Counted from the first letter of the stretch, positions 56,644 through 64,000 are shown. The stretch is 64,000 bases of DNA from CAVPOO01 sp963707015 (GCA_963707015.1 CAVPOO010000001.1:248001-312000); one strand, 5' to 3'. Program-made: numbers and translations. The notes: generated by a model from the letters alone, not told the origin.

Positions 56644-58352
56644 CGAACGCCCGCTCCGCCGGCACCGCGCGGATCACTGGCCGCAGTCACCTCACCGGTA
56701 TCACGATTCCAGAGAATTGCCTGCATGTTACCGTAAGGTCTTTCAAGCGCCCTGAGCGTATGCCCGCGTTGCTGCAGGGCTTTCAGGACATCCCCGGGCA
56801 AGGCACCCTCCTCAAACTGGATTTCATCCGGCAGGTATTGGTGATGGACACGGGGTTTGCTGACCCAGGATTGCGGCCCGTCTCCTGCGGCGAAATCCAG
56901 CGTACCCGCCAGCACCATGGTAATGATGCGACTGCCACCGGGTGTGCCGAGTATGGCTACCCGGGTCCCATCATCGAGAAAGGTTGGGGTCATGCTCGAC
57001 AGCGGCCTCTTCCCCGGCGCAATGGCATTGGCCGTAGCGCCGATCAGGCCATAGGCATTGGGCACGCCCGGCTTCGCCGAGAAGTCGTCCATCTCGTCAT
57101 TCAGCAGCACACCGGTGCCCGGCACCACAAAGCCGGAACCAAAGGGATAGTTGATACTGAGGGTCGCTGCCACGCGGTTACCTTCGGTATCGAGAATCGA
57201 GAAGTGCGTGGTGTGCGGGCCACCCGGCATATCGCTGGCACCCGGCAACAGTTCGCTGGGTGTCGCCCGATCCAGCCGTATAGCCGCGCGCAGTCCGTCC
57301 GCATAGCGCGGATGCAGCAGCCGCACAGCGGGAATATCAATGAAGTCCGGATCACCCAGGTACGCGGCCCGATCCCGGTAGGCCCGGCGCATCGCCTCTA
57401 CCATAAGGTGGATACGGGTGGCTGGATCGAATTCAGCGAGCGGATATCCAGCAAGAACGTTCAACATCGTCAGCAAGGCGATACCACCCGAGGAAGGCGG
57501 CGATGCCGAAGTGATGCGTATGCCTCGGTAGTCACCGCGGACCGGATCGCGTTCGACAATCCTGTAACTGGCCAGATCCTCGAGAGACCAGATGCCACCC
57601 GCCTTGCGCACACCTTCGACGAGGCGTCGGGCAACAGGCCCACCATAAAAGCCCTCACGCCCATGTTCGGCAAGGGACGCCAGGGTGTCGGCGAGATCGG
57701 GTTGCTGTATTCGGTAAGCCAGCGCGGGTACCTCGTCATGATCAAGAAAGATATCCGCCGCAGTCGGATAGCCTTTGAGTACGGCAAGCCGGAATCCCGC
57801 CATGCGTTGATAATGTGCATCGACCTCGAAACCTTCCCGCGCCAGATCGATTGCCGGCTTGAGTACGCGCTGCAATGGCAGTCGCCCGTACGCCTCCGCA
57901 ATGTGCACCAGGGCGGCAGGCTCCCCCGGTATGCCGGCTGCGAGAGGCCCATTCATGGAAAGACCGGGGATAACCTCCCCGTTGCTGTCGAGATACAACT
58001 CGGCCTGTGCCTCAAGGGGCGCTCGTTCGCGGCCATCAATCATGACCTCGCACCGGTCCGACGCTCGATGCAACAGCCAGAAGCCACCCCCGCCGATGCC
58101 CGAACTGTATGGCTCCACAACCGCGAGCGCAGCAGTGACGGCAACTGCGGCATCGAACGCATTACCGCCGGCCTGCAGAACCGCGAAGCCTGCTTCTGTC
58201 GCAAGCGGATGCGCGCTGGCGATAGCGGCATGCGGCGGCCGCGGTTCTGCGGGGAGCCGCGCCGCAAAAAGCCAAAGACAGGCGAGCGCTGCCAACAAAA
58301 AGGCCCCGAGACGGGGCCCAGAACGTCGCTCACTCGGAGCTGCCGGCCTCAC
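56640..58352 (-). CDS. ggt: gamma-glutamyltransferase
   Basis: An exported 570-residue enzyme precursor. An N-terminal signal-like segment (LGAFLLAALACLWLFAARLP) is followed by the Ntn-hydrolase family pattern: ASAHPLATEAGFAVLQAGGN, VEPYSSGIGGGGFWLLH, and the cleavage/nucleophile site HTTHFSILD, where the Thr becomes the N-terminal nucleophile of the small subunit, then GSGFVVPGTGVLLNDEMDDF and PLSSMTPTF. It releases glutamate from glutathione in the periplasm; gshA-gshB in the same window make glutathione. It overlaps the ferredoxin gene by four bases. Confidence 0.95.
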   Translation of the reverse strand: MRPAAPSERRSGPRLGAFLLAALACLWLFAARLPAEPRPPHAAIASAHPLATEAGFAVLQAGGNAFDAAVAVTAALAVVEPYSSGIGGGGFWLLHRASDRCEVMIDGRERAPLEAQAELYLDSNGEVIPGLSMNGPLAAGIPGEPAALVHIAEAYGRLPLQRVLKPAIDLAREGFEVDAHYQRMAGFRLAVLKGYPTAADIFLDHDEVPALAYRIQQPDLADTLASLAEHGREGFYGGPVARRLVEGVRKAGGIWSLEDLASYRIVERDPVRGDYRGIRITSASPPSSGGIALLTMLNVLAGYPLAEFDPATRIHLMVEAMRRAYRDRAAYLGDPDFIDIPAVRLLHPRYADGLRAAIRLDRATPSELLPGASDMPGGPHTTHFSILDTEGNRVAATLSINYPFGSGFVVPGTGVLLNDEMDDFSAKPGVPNAYGLIGATANAIAPGKRPLSSMTPTFLDDGTRVAILGTPGGSRIITMVLAGTLDFAAGDGPQSWVSKPRVHHQYLPDEIQFEEGALPGDVLKALQQRGHTLRALERPYGNMQAILWNRDTGEVTAASDPRGAGGAGVR

Positions 58353-58618
58353 GCGGACTCGCCCGCATAGACCTCGCCGGTAATGCGTTCATACTTCGAG
58401 ACCAGCTCTTCCCGCGTCTCCTGATGATCAGGATGCAGCGGAATACAGTCGACAGGGCAGACCTCTACACACTGCGAGCTTGCGTAATGGCCGACGCACT
58501 CGGTACAGAGATTCGGGTCGATCACATAGATCTCCTCGCCCTGCGAGATGGCCCCGTTGGGGCATTCGGGCTCACAGACATCACAGTTGATGCATTCGTC
58601 GGTAATCATTAACGCCAT
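58349..58618 (-). CDS. 2[4Fe-4S] ferredoxin, Allochromatium/YfhL type
   Basis: An 89-residue electron carrier. The two cluster-binding motifs are CINCDVCEPECP (about 8-19) and CTECVGHYASSQCVEVCP, where the second motif has the longer Cys-x8-Cys spacing typical of the Alvin-type ferredoxins, which also carry the C-terminal helix read here as ELVSKYERITGE. These low-potential ferredoxins are common in gamma- and betaproteobacteria. Located between coaD and ggt, as in Pseudomonas. Confidence 0.96.
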   Translation of the reverse strand: MALMITDECINCDVCEPECPNGAISQGEEIYVIDPNLCTECVGHYASSQCVEVCPVDCIPLHPDHQETREELVSKYERITGEVYAGESA

Positions 58619-58642
58619 CAGTCGCACCTCACCTGATTGATA

Positions 58643-59119
58643 CTACTTAAGACGCTCACGCAATACAGCCATAACTTCGTCAGGGACAAAGGCCGATACA
58701 TCGCCTCCCAGACTGGCGACCTCACGCACAAGACTGGAGGAGACAAAGGCGAACTGCTCCGCCGGCGTCAGAAACATGGTTTCGACATCCGGGGCCAGCT
58801 GCCGGTTCATGCTGGCAAGCTGAAATTCATACTCAAAATCAGACACGGCGCGCAGGCCCCGGAGGATCACCTGTGCCGAGCGGCGGCGCGTGAAATCAAC
58901 CAGCAGACAGTCAAAGCTGCAGACTTCGACTGTATGGAGATCTGACAGAACGGCCGCTGCCAGGGCCACGCGTTCCTCGAGCGCAAACACGGGCGTCTTG
59001 TCTGCATTGGCGGCAACTGCAACCACGACCCGATCGAAGAGCCGTGCCGCGCGCTGCACCAGATCGACATGCCCGTTGGTAATCGGGTCAAAGGTGCCAG
59101 GATAAACGGCTATCTTCAT
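58643..59119 (-). CDS. coaD: phosphopantetheine adenylyltransferase
   Basis: The penultimate step of CoA synthesis, 158 residues, nucleotidyltransferase fold. The TxGH motif lies in AVYPGTFDPITNGHVDLVQR (about 5-24). Further conserved parts are VILRGLRAVSDFEYEFQLAS and the C-terminal SSSLVREVASLGGDVSAFVP with the ATP-binding loop. With coaBC elsewhere in the window, three CoA steps are present. It precedes the ferredoxin gene by 24 bases. Confidence 0.97.
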   Translation of the reverse strand: MKIAVYPGTFDPITNGHVDLVQRAARLFDRVVVAVAANADKTPVFALEERVALAAAVLSDLHTVEVCSFDCLLVDFTRRRSAQVILRGLRAVSDFEYEFQLASMNRQLAPDVETMFLTPAEQFAFVSSSLVREVASLGGDVSAFVPDEVMAVLRERLK

Positions 59120-59191
59120 ACAACAGGATTATGGCCGAGGCGCGACGGATGTGAAACCTTCGGCAGCCATCCCACGTGGCCGGGTCGGCTG

Positions 59192-60124
59192 TCACTCCTG
59201 ATGATAATAGTCGTACCTTGCCAGTACGTCAGCGGTGAATTGCCAGGCCTCGGTATACGACAGCCCACTGTCCGCGGGAATGATAATCTTTATATATAGC
59301 TTGCCCGGATGATCCGCCTTGAGTTGTGCCAGATGGCTGTCCAGCACTTGGCGCGTCGCAGCAGTATAGGCCTGATCACCAGGATCCTTGTAGTTGATGT
59401 GGTAATGGTCCCCAGTCTTCTCATACAACACCTCGACGACATACTTGCCTTGGGCTGTGCGGGCCGGCCTGACCAGCTTGTCGTATCTCACCTTGAGGGC
59501 ATCGTACTCACCCTGCAGACTGGTAAGCAGGTGCTCCGACTGGGACCGCACCTGCCGCAGTTCAGCCAGCTCGTCCAGCCGGCTTTGGTGCTGTCCCTGC
59601 AGCCTGGCGTATTTCTCACGCAGGCTTTCTACCCGTGCTGCCTGGGCACTGTGCATATCCTCCAGCTGTGCCAACTCGGTTCGCACCCGCGCCAGTTCGT
59701 CGTTCACGCTGGCAACGGTGCTTTCCGAAACCTTTAATCTTTCTGTGAGTTTACGCACGTCTGCGTTAACAGCAAGCAGTCTTTTGTCCCGTTCATCGAT
59801 GAAACGCGATTTCATCAGGCTCTCTTCCGACACCCGCATCAATTCCATGCGCAGTTCGGATAAGTAGTGCTGAGCCTCGGCGAGCCGCTCGGCCAAGGTC
59901 TTGTTTGTCGCGTTGGTACTCTGCGCAAATTGCTGGGCTTCCCGTTCTGCCCGTATAGTCGCACGGAGCTCTGCAACCAGGTCCCAGTTCTTAACGACAA
60001 GGATGAGACTCGCCATGATGAAGATCATGACCACGACCATCATGACGTCTGTGAAGGATGGCCAGAAACTATCGTGGATGCTTTCGGTGCCACTGCCGCG
60101 CCGCAGATCGACAAAACCTTCCAT
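59192..60124 (-). CDS. ExbD/MotB-like stator partner with a coiled-coil stalk
   Basis: A 310-residue membrane protein. A single transmembrane helix follows a short cytoplasmic tail: FWPSFTDVMMVVVMIFIMAS (about 20-39), with Asp26 in the place of the proton-carrying Asp of ExbD (PxFxDVMxVxxxIF), then ILVVKNW. Residues about 50-225 form a long periplasmic coiled coil rich in Leu, Glu, Arg and Gln. The last 80 residues (KYVVEVLYEKTGDHYHINYK ... ADSGLSYTEAWQFTADVLAR) make a small alpha/beta domain; no OmpA-type peptidoglycan-binding motif is recognised. GAGGGAA lies 8 bases before the ATG, inside the upstream gene end. It follows the MotA/ExbB-like gene by two bases and is surely co-expressed. Confidence 0.8.
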   Translation of the reverse strand: MEGFVDLRRGSGTESIHDSFWPSFTDVMMVVVMIFIMASLILVVKNWDLVAELRATIRAEREAQQFAQSTNATNKTLAERLAEAQHYLSELRMELMRVSEESLMKSRFIDERDKRLLAVNADVRKLTERLKVSESTVASVNDELARVRTELAQLEDMHSAQAARVESLREKYARLQGQHQSRLDELAELRQVRSQSEHLLTSLQGEYDALKVRYDKLVRPARTAQGKYVVEVLYEKTGDHYHINYKDPGDQAYTAATRQVLDSHLAQLKADHPGKLYIKIIIPADSGLSYTEAWQFTADVLARYDYYHQE

Positions 60125-60126
60125 GG

Positions 60127-61053
60127 CTATTCCCTCGAGGCAGGCAGGCGGAAACCTTCCCGCAGCACGCACTTGACTTCGTCAATATCACCTGACATCC
60201 GATCCACACGTTCATCCAGGGCACGGACAACGTCCATCAATCGCGCACCGACCTCGGCATGCGTTGCCTGGGTCGATACCAGTCCCTCGGCGGCAAGCCG
60301 CAGCCGCCCGACAAGGTTGCCAAGGTCGTGAACCAGTCTGTCACCGCCACTGGCGAAACGCGGCACCAGGTAGTATGAAGTCACCTGCTCGACAGCACTC
60401 ACCAGGTGCGTTTGTGCATCGGTCAATTTGAAAAAGAAGTAGCCGAAAAACAGGTAGCACACAATAGCGGTCATCGTGGTCGAGAGTGCGGTCGACATCC
60501 CATGGACCACAAGCCCCATATTGCTGACGGCCTCGACCGAGTCGAACATGTCAGAGGCGCCCAGCAAGGCCATGGAAAGCGATACGATGGTCCCGAAGAC
60601 ACCGGTGAGGATAAGGATATTGTTGATGAATCGCACGGTAGTGATATGGGTACTTTCATCCGCGAGCAGGGTTGATGCCAGCGCCGCATGATTGACGGGT
60701 GCCTGTTGCTCATGGAGCGCACGCATCGTCTCGTAGCGCTGATAGATGATGCTCTTCCGACTGAGGCCCGCGAGCGCATCGGGGTCCTTGTGGTTCATGC
60801 GGCGCACGAACTTCGCGAGTGCGGCCTCCTCACCCATGTAACGCATCAGGGTCGCTATGACCCTGGCAAGCCCCAACAGAAATAAACCGACTATGCCTCC
60901 ATTGACGATGATACCAACTGGCGTCAGCTGATTGCGCAAATAGAAGTCGGTGATGAAGCCCCGCTGCATCATGAGCCCGAAAACCATGACTGTTGCCAGC
61001 ATCACCATGCGGATCAACACCCCACGGCTAAAATTGGTTCTCATTCGTAGCAT
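60127..61053 (-). CDS. MotA/ExbB/TolQ-like proton channel subunit
   Basis: A 308-residue inner-membrane protein with four hydrophobic segments: about 13-33 (GVLIRMVMLATVMVFGLMMQ), 44-68 (LTPVGIIVNGGIVGLFLLGL), 140-163 (FINNILILTGVFGTIVSLSM) and 184-212 (TTMTAIVCYLFFGYFFFKL). The TGVFGTIVSL segment resembles the Gly-Thr motif of ExbB/MotA TM3, and a cytoplasmic loop links TM2 and TM3. With the next gene it should form a pentamer-dimer ion-driven motor. No flagellar, Tol-Pal or TonB gene is adjacent, so the driven load is unknown. The start at 61053 (MLRMRTNFSRG) is preferred over 61131 because of its hydrophobic pattern. Confidence 0.82.
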   Translation of the reverse strand: MLRMRTNFSRGVLIRMVMLATVMVFGLMMQRGFITDFYLRNQLTPVGIIVNGGIVGLFLLGLARVIATLMRYMGEEAALAKFVRRMNHKDPDALAGLSRKSIIYQRYETMRALHEQQAPVNHAALASTLLADESTHITTVRFINNILILTGVFGTIVSLSMALLGASDMFDSVEAVSNMGLVVHGMSTALSTTMTAIVCYLFFGYFFFKLTDAQTHLVSAVEQVTSYYLVPRFASGGDRLVHDLGNLVGRLRLAAEGLVSTQATHAEVGARLMDVVRALDERVDRMSGDIDEVKCVLREGFRLPASRE

Positions 61054-61199
61054 CTGCCTGCCTCTCGTTAAGCTTCTGACACTTTTGCAAAATCCTTCAT
61101 GGCCCGACACCCGAGAGTATTGCCCATACAAAACATCCGGTGAATTCTATACCCCGTGAGTATGGTGTGGATTGACGGGACCGTCACAAAGTAGTAATT

Positions 61200-61225
61200 A
61201 GTATAGCGTAATATGTTTATATAAT
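61200..61225. promoter_or_regulatory. divergent promoter region for the micropeptide and the MotA-like operon
   Basis: An AT-rich island between the two divergent genes. On the plus strand TATAAT at 61220-61225 lies 51 bases before the small gene. On the minus strand TATACT (61205-61200) lies about 147 bases before the MotA-like start. Neither has a clear -35 box, and the two -10 elements are close enough to interfere. The evidence is by pattern only. Confidence 0.4.
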
Positions 61226-61275
61226 GATGTGTTTTATCTGGGCGCTCGATTCCTGCAGGAATCAAAGGGGGTAAC

Positions 61276-61374
61276 ATGGTTATGGACTGGTTCACATTCG
61301 CAGGATTGATCACCGTCGTCGCGTTTCTCGGAGTACTGGCGTTCGTCTGCAAGACGATGGGCTGCGGTCGCTAA
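61276..61374 (+). CDS. 32-residue single-pass membrane peptide
   Basis: An open frame from ATG 61276 to TAA 61374 gives MVMDWFTFAGLITVVAFLGV followed by LAFVCKTMGCGR. AAAGGGGG precedes the ATG at good spacing. The peptide is one hydrophobic helix (about 6-25) with a Lys/Cys-containing positively charged tail. It is unrelated to anything I recognise. It faces the MotA/ExbD-like operon across a shared AT-rich promoter region, so it could be an accessory subunit or an independent small membrane protein. Too short for confident calling without comparative evidence. Confidence 0.55.
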   Translation: MVMDWFTFAGLITVVAFLGVLAFVCKTMGCGR

Positions 61375-61824
61375 CAGGCGCAATGAGCCCGGTCGGCTTC
61401 TTCATGGTCGGGATAAATGACGATTCGGCGCCCTGTTAAACTGCTACCGGTCGTTACGTCAGCCGGTGCCGGTTGGTATGGTTGGAAGCCGCACCTTTTA
61501 CTGCATCCCGCCTGGATACCCAGGCGGTAGTAAGGTTAGACAGCGTGGTGTCTAACTCGAATCTGCCTATGCAGTTGTTGCCTGGCGGTGGTGTCCTCGG
61601 AAACAGCCGGTTCGGGCCTGCACAAAGATTTTAAATAATTACCTGTTTTTAATGGATATTATTATCGACCCGGCGGCCAGAATTGATCTGGCTCAACTTA
61701 GACACGAATAACTAGTTGACTATATTCGCATGTTCTTATACACTTTCTCCCGTGATGAGGTTCTGGTGGTTTGATCACCGTTTCTTGTGTTTACATCTAA
61801 ATCAACTGAATGGGGAATATGACT
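61375..61824. other. long intergenic region with structured segment before the sulfur globule gene
   Basis: About 450 bases without a gene. Two perfect 8-bp hairpins stand 7 bases apart: 61508-61527 (CCGCCTGG, loop ATAC, CCAGGCGG) and 61535-61556 (GTTAGACA, loop GCGTGG, TGTCTAAC). Neither is followed by a T-run. They could belong to a small RNA, a protein-binding site or a transcription end for the upstream peptide. The right part is AT-rich and carries the sulfur globule promoter. Confidence 0.45.
61716..61744 (+). promoter_or_regulatory. sigma-70 promoter candidate for the sulfur globule gene
   Basis: TTGACT (61716-61721) and TACACT (61739-61744) with 17-base spacing, 80 bases before the preferred ATG at 61825. 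AT-rich surroundings support it. Confidence 0.55.
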
Positions 61825-62199
61825 ATGAACAAGCTGACCAAGGCATTTGCGCTTGCTGGCATTCTGGGCGCGTCCGCGCTGGCTACAACTTCCGCCAACG
61901 CCTGGTGGGGTCCGGGTTGGGGTAATGGTTGGGGCGACGGCTTCGGCGACGGCTTCGGCGACATGTTTGGCGACTTCAACATGAGCTTTAGTGGCAGTGG
62001 TAGTGGTTATGGCCGCGGCCATGGTTGGGGACGTGGTTATGGTTATGGCGCTCCGTACTACGGGTATGGTCCGTACGGCTACGGTGGTCCAATTGGTTAT
62101 GGTTACGGTGCGCCTTATGGGGGCGTTCCCTACGGCGGCGCGCCTTATGGCGTTCCTTACGCCGCTCCGCAGGCCCCGCAGGCCCCGGAAAGCAAGTAA
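61825..62199 (+). CDS. sulfur globule protein-like exported Gly/Tyr-rich protein
   Basis: A 124-residue secreted protein. The signal peptide (MNKLTKAFALAGILGASALA, cut near the ANA site about residue 26) is followed by AWWGPGWGNGWGDGFGDGFG, DMFGDFNMSFSGSGSG, then tandem GYG, GAPY and GGVPYGGAPYG repeats. This composition and the WWGPGWG/GDGFGDMFGDF start match the envelope proteins of intracellular or periplasmic sulfur globules in sulfur-oxidising bacteria. ATGs at 61810, 61819 and 61825 are in frame; GGGGA lies 8 bases before 61825, which is chosen. Own promoter and terminator make it a single-gene unit. Confidence 0.78.
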   Translation: MNKLTKAFALAGILGASALATTSANAWWGPGWGNGWGDGFGDGFGDMFGDFNMSFSGSGSGYGRGHGWGRGYGYGAPYYGYGPYGYGGPIGYGYGAPYGGVPYGGAPYGVPYAAPQAPQAPESK

Positions 62200-62255
62200 C
62201 CGAAACCGTAACGCACTTGCACGATCTCACCGGCCACACGCCGAAGAGAAACGCG

Positions 62256-62285
62256 AAGGGGCAGCTCAGGCTGCCCTTTTTTTTT
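62256..62285 (+). terminator. rho-independent terminator of the sulfur globule gene
   Basis: GGGCAGC, loop TCAG, GCTGCCC, followed by nine T residues (62258-62285), 57 bases after the stop codon. The stem is perfect, so this is the strongest intrinsic terminator in the window. Confidence 0.93.
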
Positions 62286-62563
62286 CGAGTACCCTAGCCC
62301 GCATGAAGGCCTTCGCTCGCTTACCACTTTCAACCCTGGGTAGTCCCGCCCGTGCACACTGCGTGACAACCCGCGAGACATCCACCCTCCGATTATCTTC
62401 ACAGGTGTTATCCTGTTGATTGCACGAACGAATCTGCTGCATGCCACCCTCCGGTCGCCGGGAACCTTTGGCCTGCTTCTGGCCTTTAGCCCAACTTAGC
62501 GGATTCGGGGCCGCGAAGAGGCCAAGTCATTGATTGATATAGACAGCCACCCAAAGGTCTGCA
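62286..62563. other. intergenic region before the IS1634-like transposase
   Basis: About 280 bases without a gene. The end of the insertion sequence must lie in its right part or close to the transposase stop, but no terminal repeat can be fixed because the other end is outside the window. Confidence 0.4.
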
Positions 62564-64000
62564 CTACACGGGGGTGGGGTTTTCGGCTTGGGCGGCGGTG
62601 ATTTTGGGCGGTGGCTGACCCGGCAATGTCAGGCGCAGACGCGCCAGCAGCAGCTTGAGTTCGGGCTCCGGTTCGGTGTAACGGGTCAACAGGATCGTTC
62701 GACCGTCGGTGGTTGGGATTTCGACGTCGATCATTTGAACGGCGGCGAACTTCTCGAGCACGCTGCGCGGGGTCAGTCCTGGGGCATGCGGTCGCAGTTG
62801 TTGGGCCAGCGTGACGTGCAGGCAGTAGGCCAGAAAGGCGATAAAGATGTGCGCTTCGATGCGCTGCTCGTTCTGGTGGTAGATCGGCCGGATGGCCAGA
62901 TCGCCCTTGAGGTTCTTGAACGCCTCTTCAACCTGCGTGAGCTGGATGTAGTAGCGCCACAGCTCGGCGGGGTCGTTGCCGGTGAGATTGGTGCGCAGCA
63001 GGTAGCGGCCTTCGCGGCGGCGGACTTGTTTGAGTTTGTCACGCTTGAGGCGGTAGGTGAACGTCGGGTTTTGATCGTGGACCTGCACGTCGACGAGCCG
63101 CCAGCCGGACGGATACTGGCTGCGCGCGGCGCCGAGCTTCATCAGCAACTCTTTGTGCGTGAGCGTCATGCCGGAAAGCTGCTTCAGGCGCGCCCACAGG
63201 CGCTTGAGCTGGCGCTTTCGCATCGCGCGTTCCTTGGCGGTGCGATCGGTGCTTTGGGCGAACACATACAGCTCGCCGTCTTGCGGCAGCAGTTTGACTT
63301 GCACGCCGGGCCGGGCTTCCTGCCAGGTTTTGCGCAGCAAGTCTTTTTCCAAGCGCGACAAGCGGCCCTTGGGCGTGCCGACCAGGTAATGCACCGGCGG
63401 ATCGGCTTTGCGCATCTGTGCAAGCGTTGCTTCCGTCGGGATACCGCGATCCATCACCCACACGCGTCGGGCCTTGCCGTACTGGCGTTCAATGCGATCG
63501 AGAAAATCGCGCAGCGTGGTGCTGTCGGCGGTGTTGCCCGGCAGCACTTCATAGGCCAGCGGCAAGCCTTCGGGCGTCACCACCAACGCGATGACCACTT
63601 GCACGCAATCGCTTCTGCGATCACGCGAGTAACCGTACTTGCGTTTGTCATCCTCGGCAAACGGCGGATTGGCCTCGAAGTAGGTGCTGGTCAGGTCATA
63701 GAGCAGCACGTCGAATTCGACGTTGAACAGATCGCGCCAGCGTTGCACCAGGTGATCGAAGACCGCGGTCTTGTGTTCGAGTAACTTGTCGTGACAGGCA
63801 TACAGCTTGTGGATGTCGGCCAAGCCGTCGTCGGCACCGAGCAGATCACCCAACGCGCTGTGCTCGAACCACTGCCGGTGCAAGCGCCATTCGCTGCCCG
63901 GCGACAGCAGCCGAAACACCACCAACACGAACAGCACCTGATCCCAGCGCGTGCCCTTGCGGCTCCCGGGCAGACGCGCGCGCCAGAATCGATCCAGCTC
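62564..64000 (-). CDS. IS1634-like transposase (5' end outside the window)
   Basis: At least 478 codons remain; the frame is open to the right edge, so the N-terminus is missing. The protein has a DDE core of the IS4/IS1634 type: VLLYDLTSTYFEAN, LPLAYEVLPGNTADSTTLRD, RVWVMDRGIPTEATLAQM and the C-terminal WRYYIQLTQVEEAFKNLKGD with the catalytic Glu and the YREK-like helix. No stop or frameshift is seen, so it may be active. Its local base content is more GC-rich than the region around the sulfur globule gene, in line with a recent arrival. Confidence 0.88.
   Translation of the reverse strand, partial: ELDRFWRARLPGSRKGTRWDQVLFVLVVFRLLSPGSEWRLHRQWFEHSALGDLLGADDGLADIHKLYACHDKLLEHKTAVFDHLVQRWRDLFNVEFDVLLYDLTSTYFEANPPFAEDDKRKYGYSRDRRSDCVQVVIALVVTPEGLPLAYEVLPGNTADSTTLRDFLDRIERQYGKARRVWVMDRGIPTEATLAQMRKADPPVHYLVGTPKGRLSRLEKDLLRKTWQEARPGVQVKLLPQDGELYVFAQSTDRTAKERAMRKRQLKRLWARLKQLSGMTLTHKELLMKLGAARSQYPSGWRLVDVQVHDQNPTFTYRLKRDKLKQVRRREGRYLLRTNLTGNDPAELWRYYIQLTQVEEAFKNLKGDLAIRPIYHQNEQRIEAHIFIAFLAYCLHVTLAQQLRPHAPGLTPRSVLEKFAAVQMIDVEIPTTDGRTILLTRYTEPEPELKLLLARLRLTLPGQPPPKITAAQAENPTPV

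Noticed and set aside
56760..58370. A 536-codon plus-strand open frame opposite ggt.
   Set aside because: The ggt gene on the minus strand is fully convincing; the antisense frame has no family features.
59192..61053. Reading the MotA/ExbD-like pair as a Zorya defence system.
   Set aside because: No ZorC, ZorD or ZorE-like helicase or nuclease genes are adjacent, and the long coil is on the small subunit rather than on the channel subunit.
61535..61556. Possible integron attC site, because GTTAGAC and GTCTAAC core-like heptamers occur.
   Set aside because: The two heptamers are in the wrong order and too close for an attC site, and no integrase or cassette is nearby.
61375..61640. Possible tRNA, 5S, 6S or SRP RNA gene in the structured region.
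   Set aside because: Local matches (for example a TGCCTGGCGG start like 5S rRNA) do not continue into the conserved cores of any of these RNAs.
62588..63784. A 398-codon plus-strand open frame opposite the IS1634-like transposase.
   Set aside because: It is a long antisense frame produced by the GC-rich codon pattern of the transposase; its protein has low complexity and no domain.
1..64000. CRISPR arrays, toxin-antitoxin pairs and prophage genes.
   Set aside because: No regularly spaced repeats, no cas genes, no recognisable toxin-antitoxin or phage structural genes were seen; mobile DNA is limited to two insertion sequences.

Overview
The window looks like chromosomal DNA of a gammaproteobacterium, most likely a chemolithotrophic or phototrophic sulfur oxidiser of Chromatiales type. 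This is an inference. It rests on a glycine/tyrosine-rich sulfur globule protein (61825-62199), an Allochromatium-type 2[4Fe-4S] ferredoxin with a C-terminal extension (58349-58618), a tkt-gap pair, and an SAH riboswitch in front of ahcY. Gene order also follows the Pseudomonas/gammaproteobacterial pattern: pilGHIJ(K)-chpA(B)C next to gshB-tonB-yqgE-ruvX-pyrR-pyrB-pyrC', pilT-yggS-proC-yggT-yggU, coaBC-dut-algC-argB, radC-rpmB-rpmG, and coaD-ferredoxin-ggt.

Layout. 1-8.3 kb holds central carbon and one-carbon metabolism: gap (partial) and tkt on the minus strand, a thioredoxin-like gene, then metK, a riboswitch-bearing leader, ahcY, metF and rsmE on the plus strand, which is an activated-methyl-cycle cluster. 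8.3-19.8 kb is the Pil-Chp chemosensory cluster controlling type IV pili, on the minus strand. Its kinase, receptor, adaptors and response regulators are intact, but both receptor-adaptation enzymes (PilK methyltransferase and ChpB methylesterase) are broken. 20-29 kb carries glutathione synthesis, a TonB gene, an IS630-family insertion exactly at the tonB stop codon, and a pyrimidine cluster with a catalytically degenerate dihydroorotase and a PyrK-like flavoprotein. 29-33.8 kb holds pilT and the yggS-proC-yggT-yggU run.

34-48 kb contains a large dynamin-like GTPase, several small envelope or membrane proteins, xth, pyrE, argB, membrane-anchored AlgC, dut, coaBC, radC and the L28/L33 ribosomal genes. 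47.6-56 kb contains a lipid desaturase, a lone hydantoinase-A-like gene, a four-gene ABC export-like module (ATPase, permease, auxiliary protein, DUF4340) and mutM. 56.2-61 kb is a minus-strand run of a Sel1 protein, gamma-glutamyltransferase, ferredoxin, coaD, and an orphan MotA/ExbB plus ExbD/MotB-like pair whose partner has a long coiled-coil stalk. 61-64 kb has a 32-residue membrane peptide gene, a structured noncoding stretch, the sulfur globule gene with its own promoter and terminator, and an IS1634-like transposase that runs off the window.

The strongest observations are the paired decay of pilK and chpB, the riboswitch-rich metK-ahcY leader, the orphan proton-motor-like pair with a divergent micropeptide gene, and the IS insertion that leaves the tonB reading frame untouched. 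All calls come from reading the sequence; no database search was possible.
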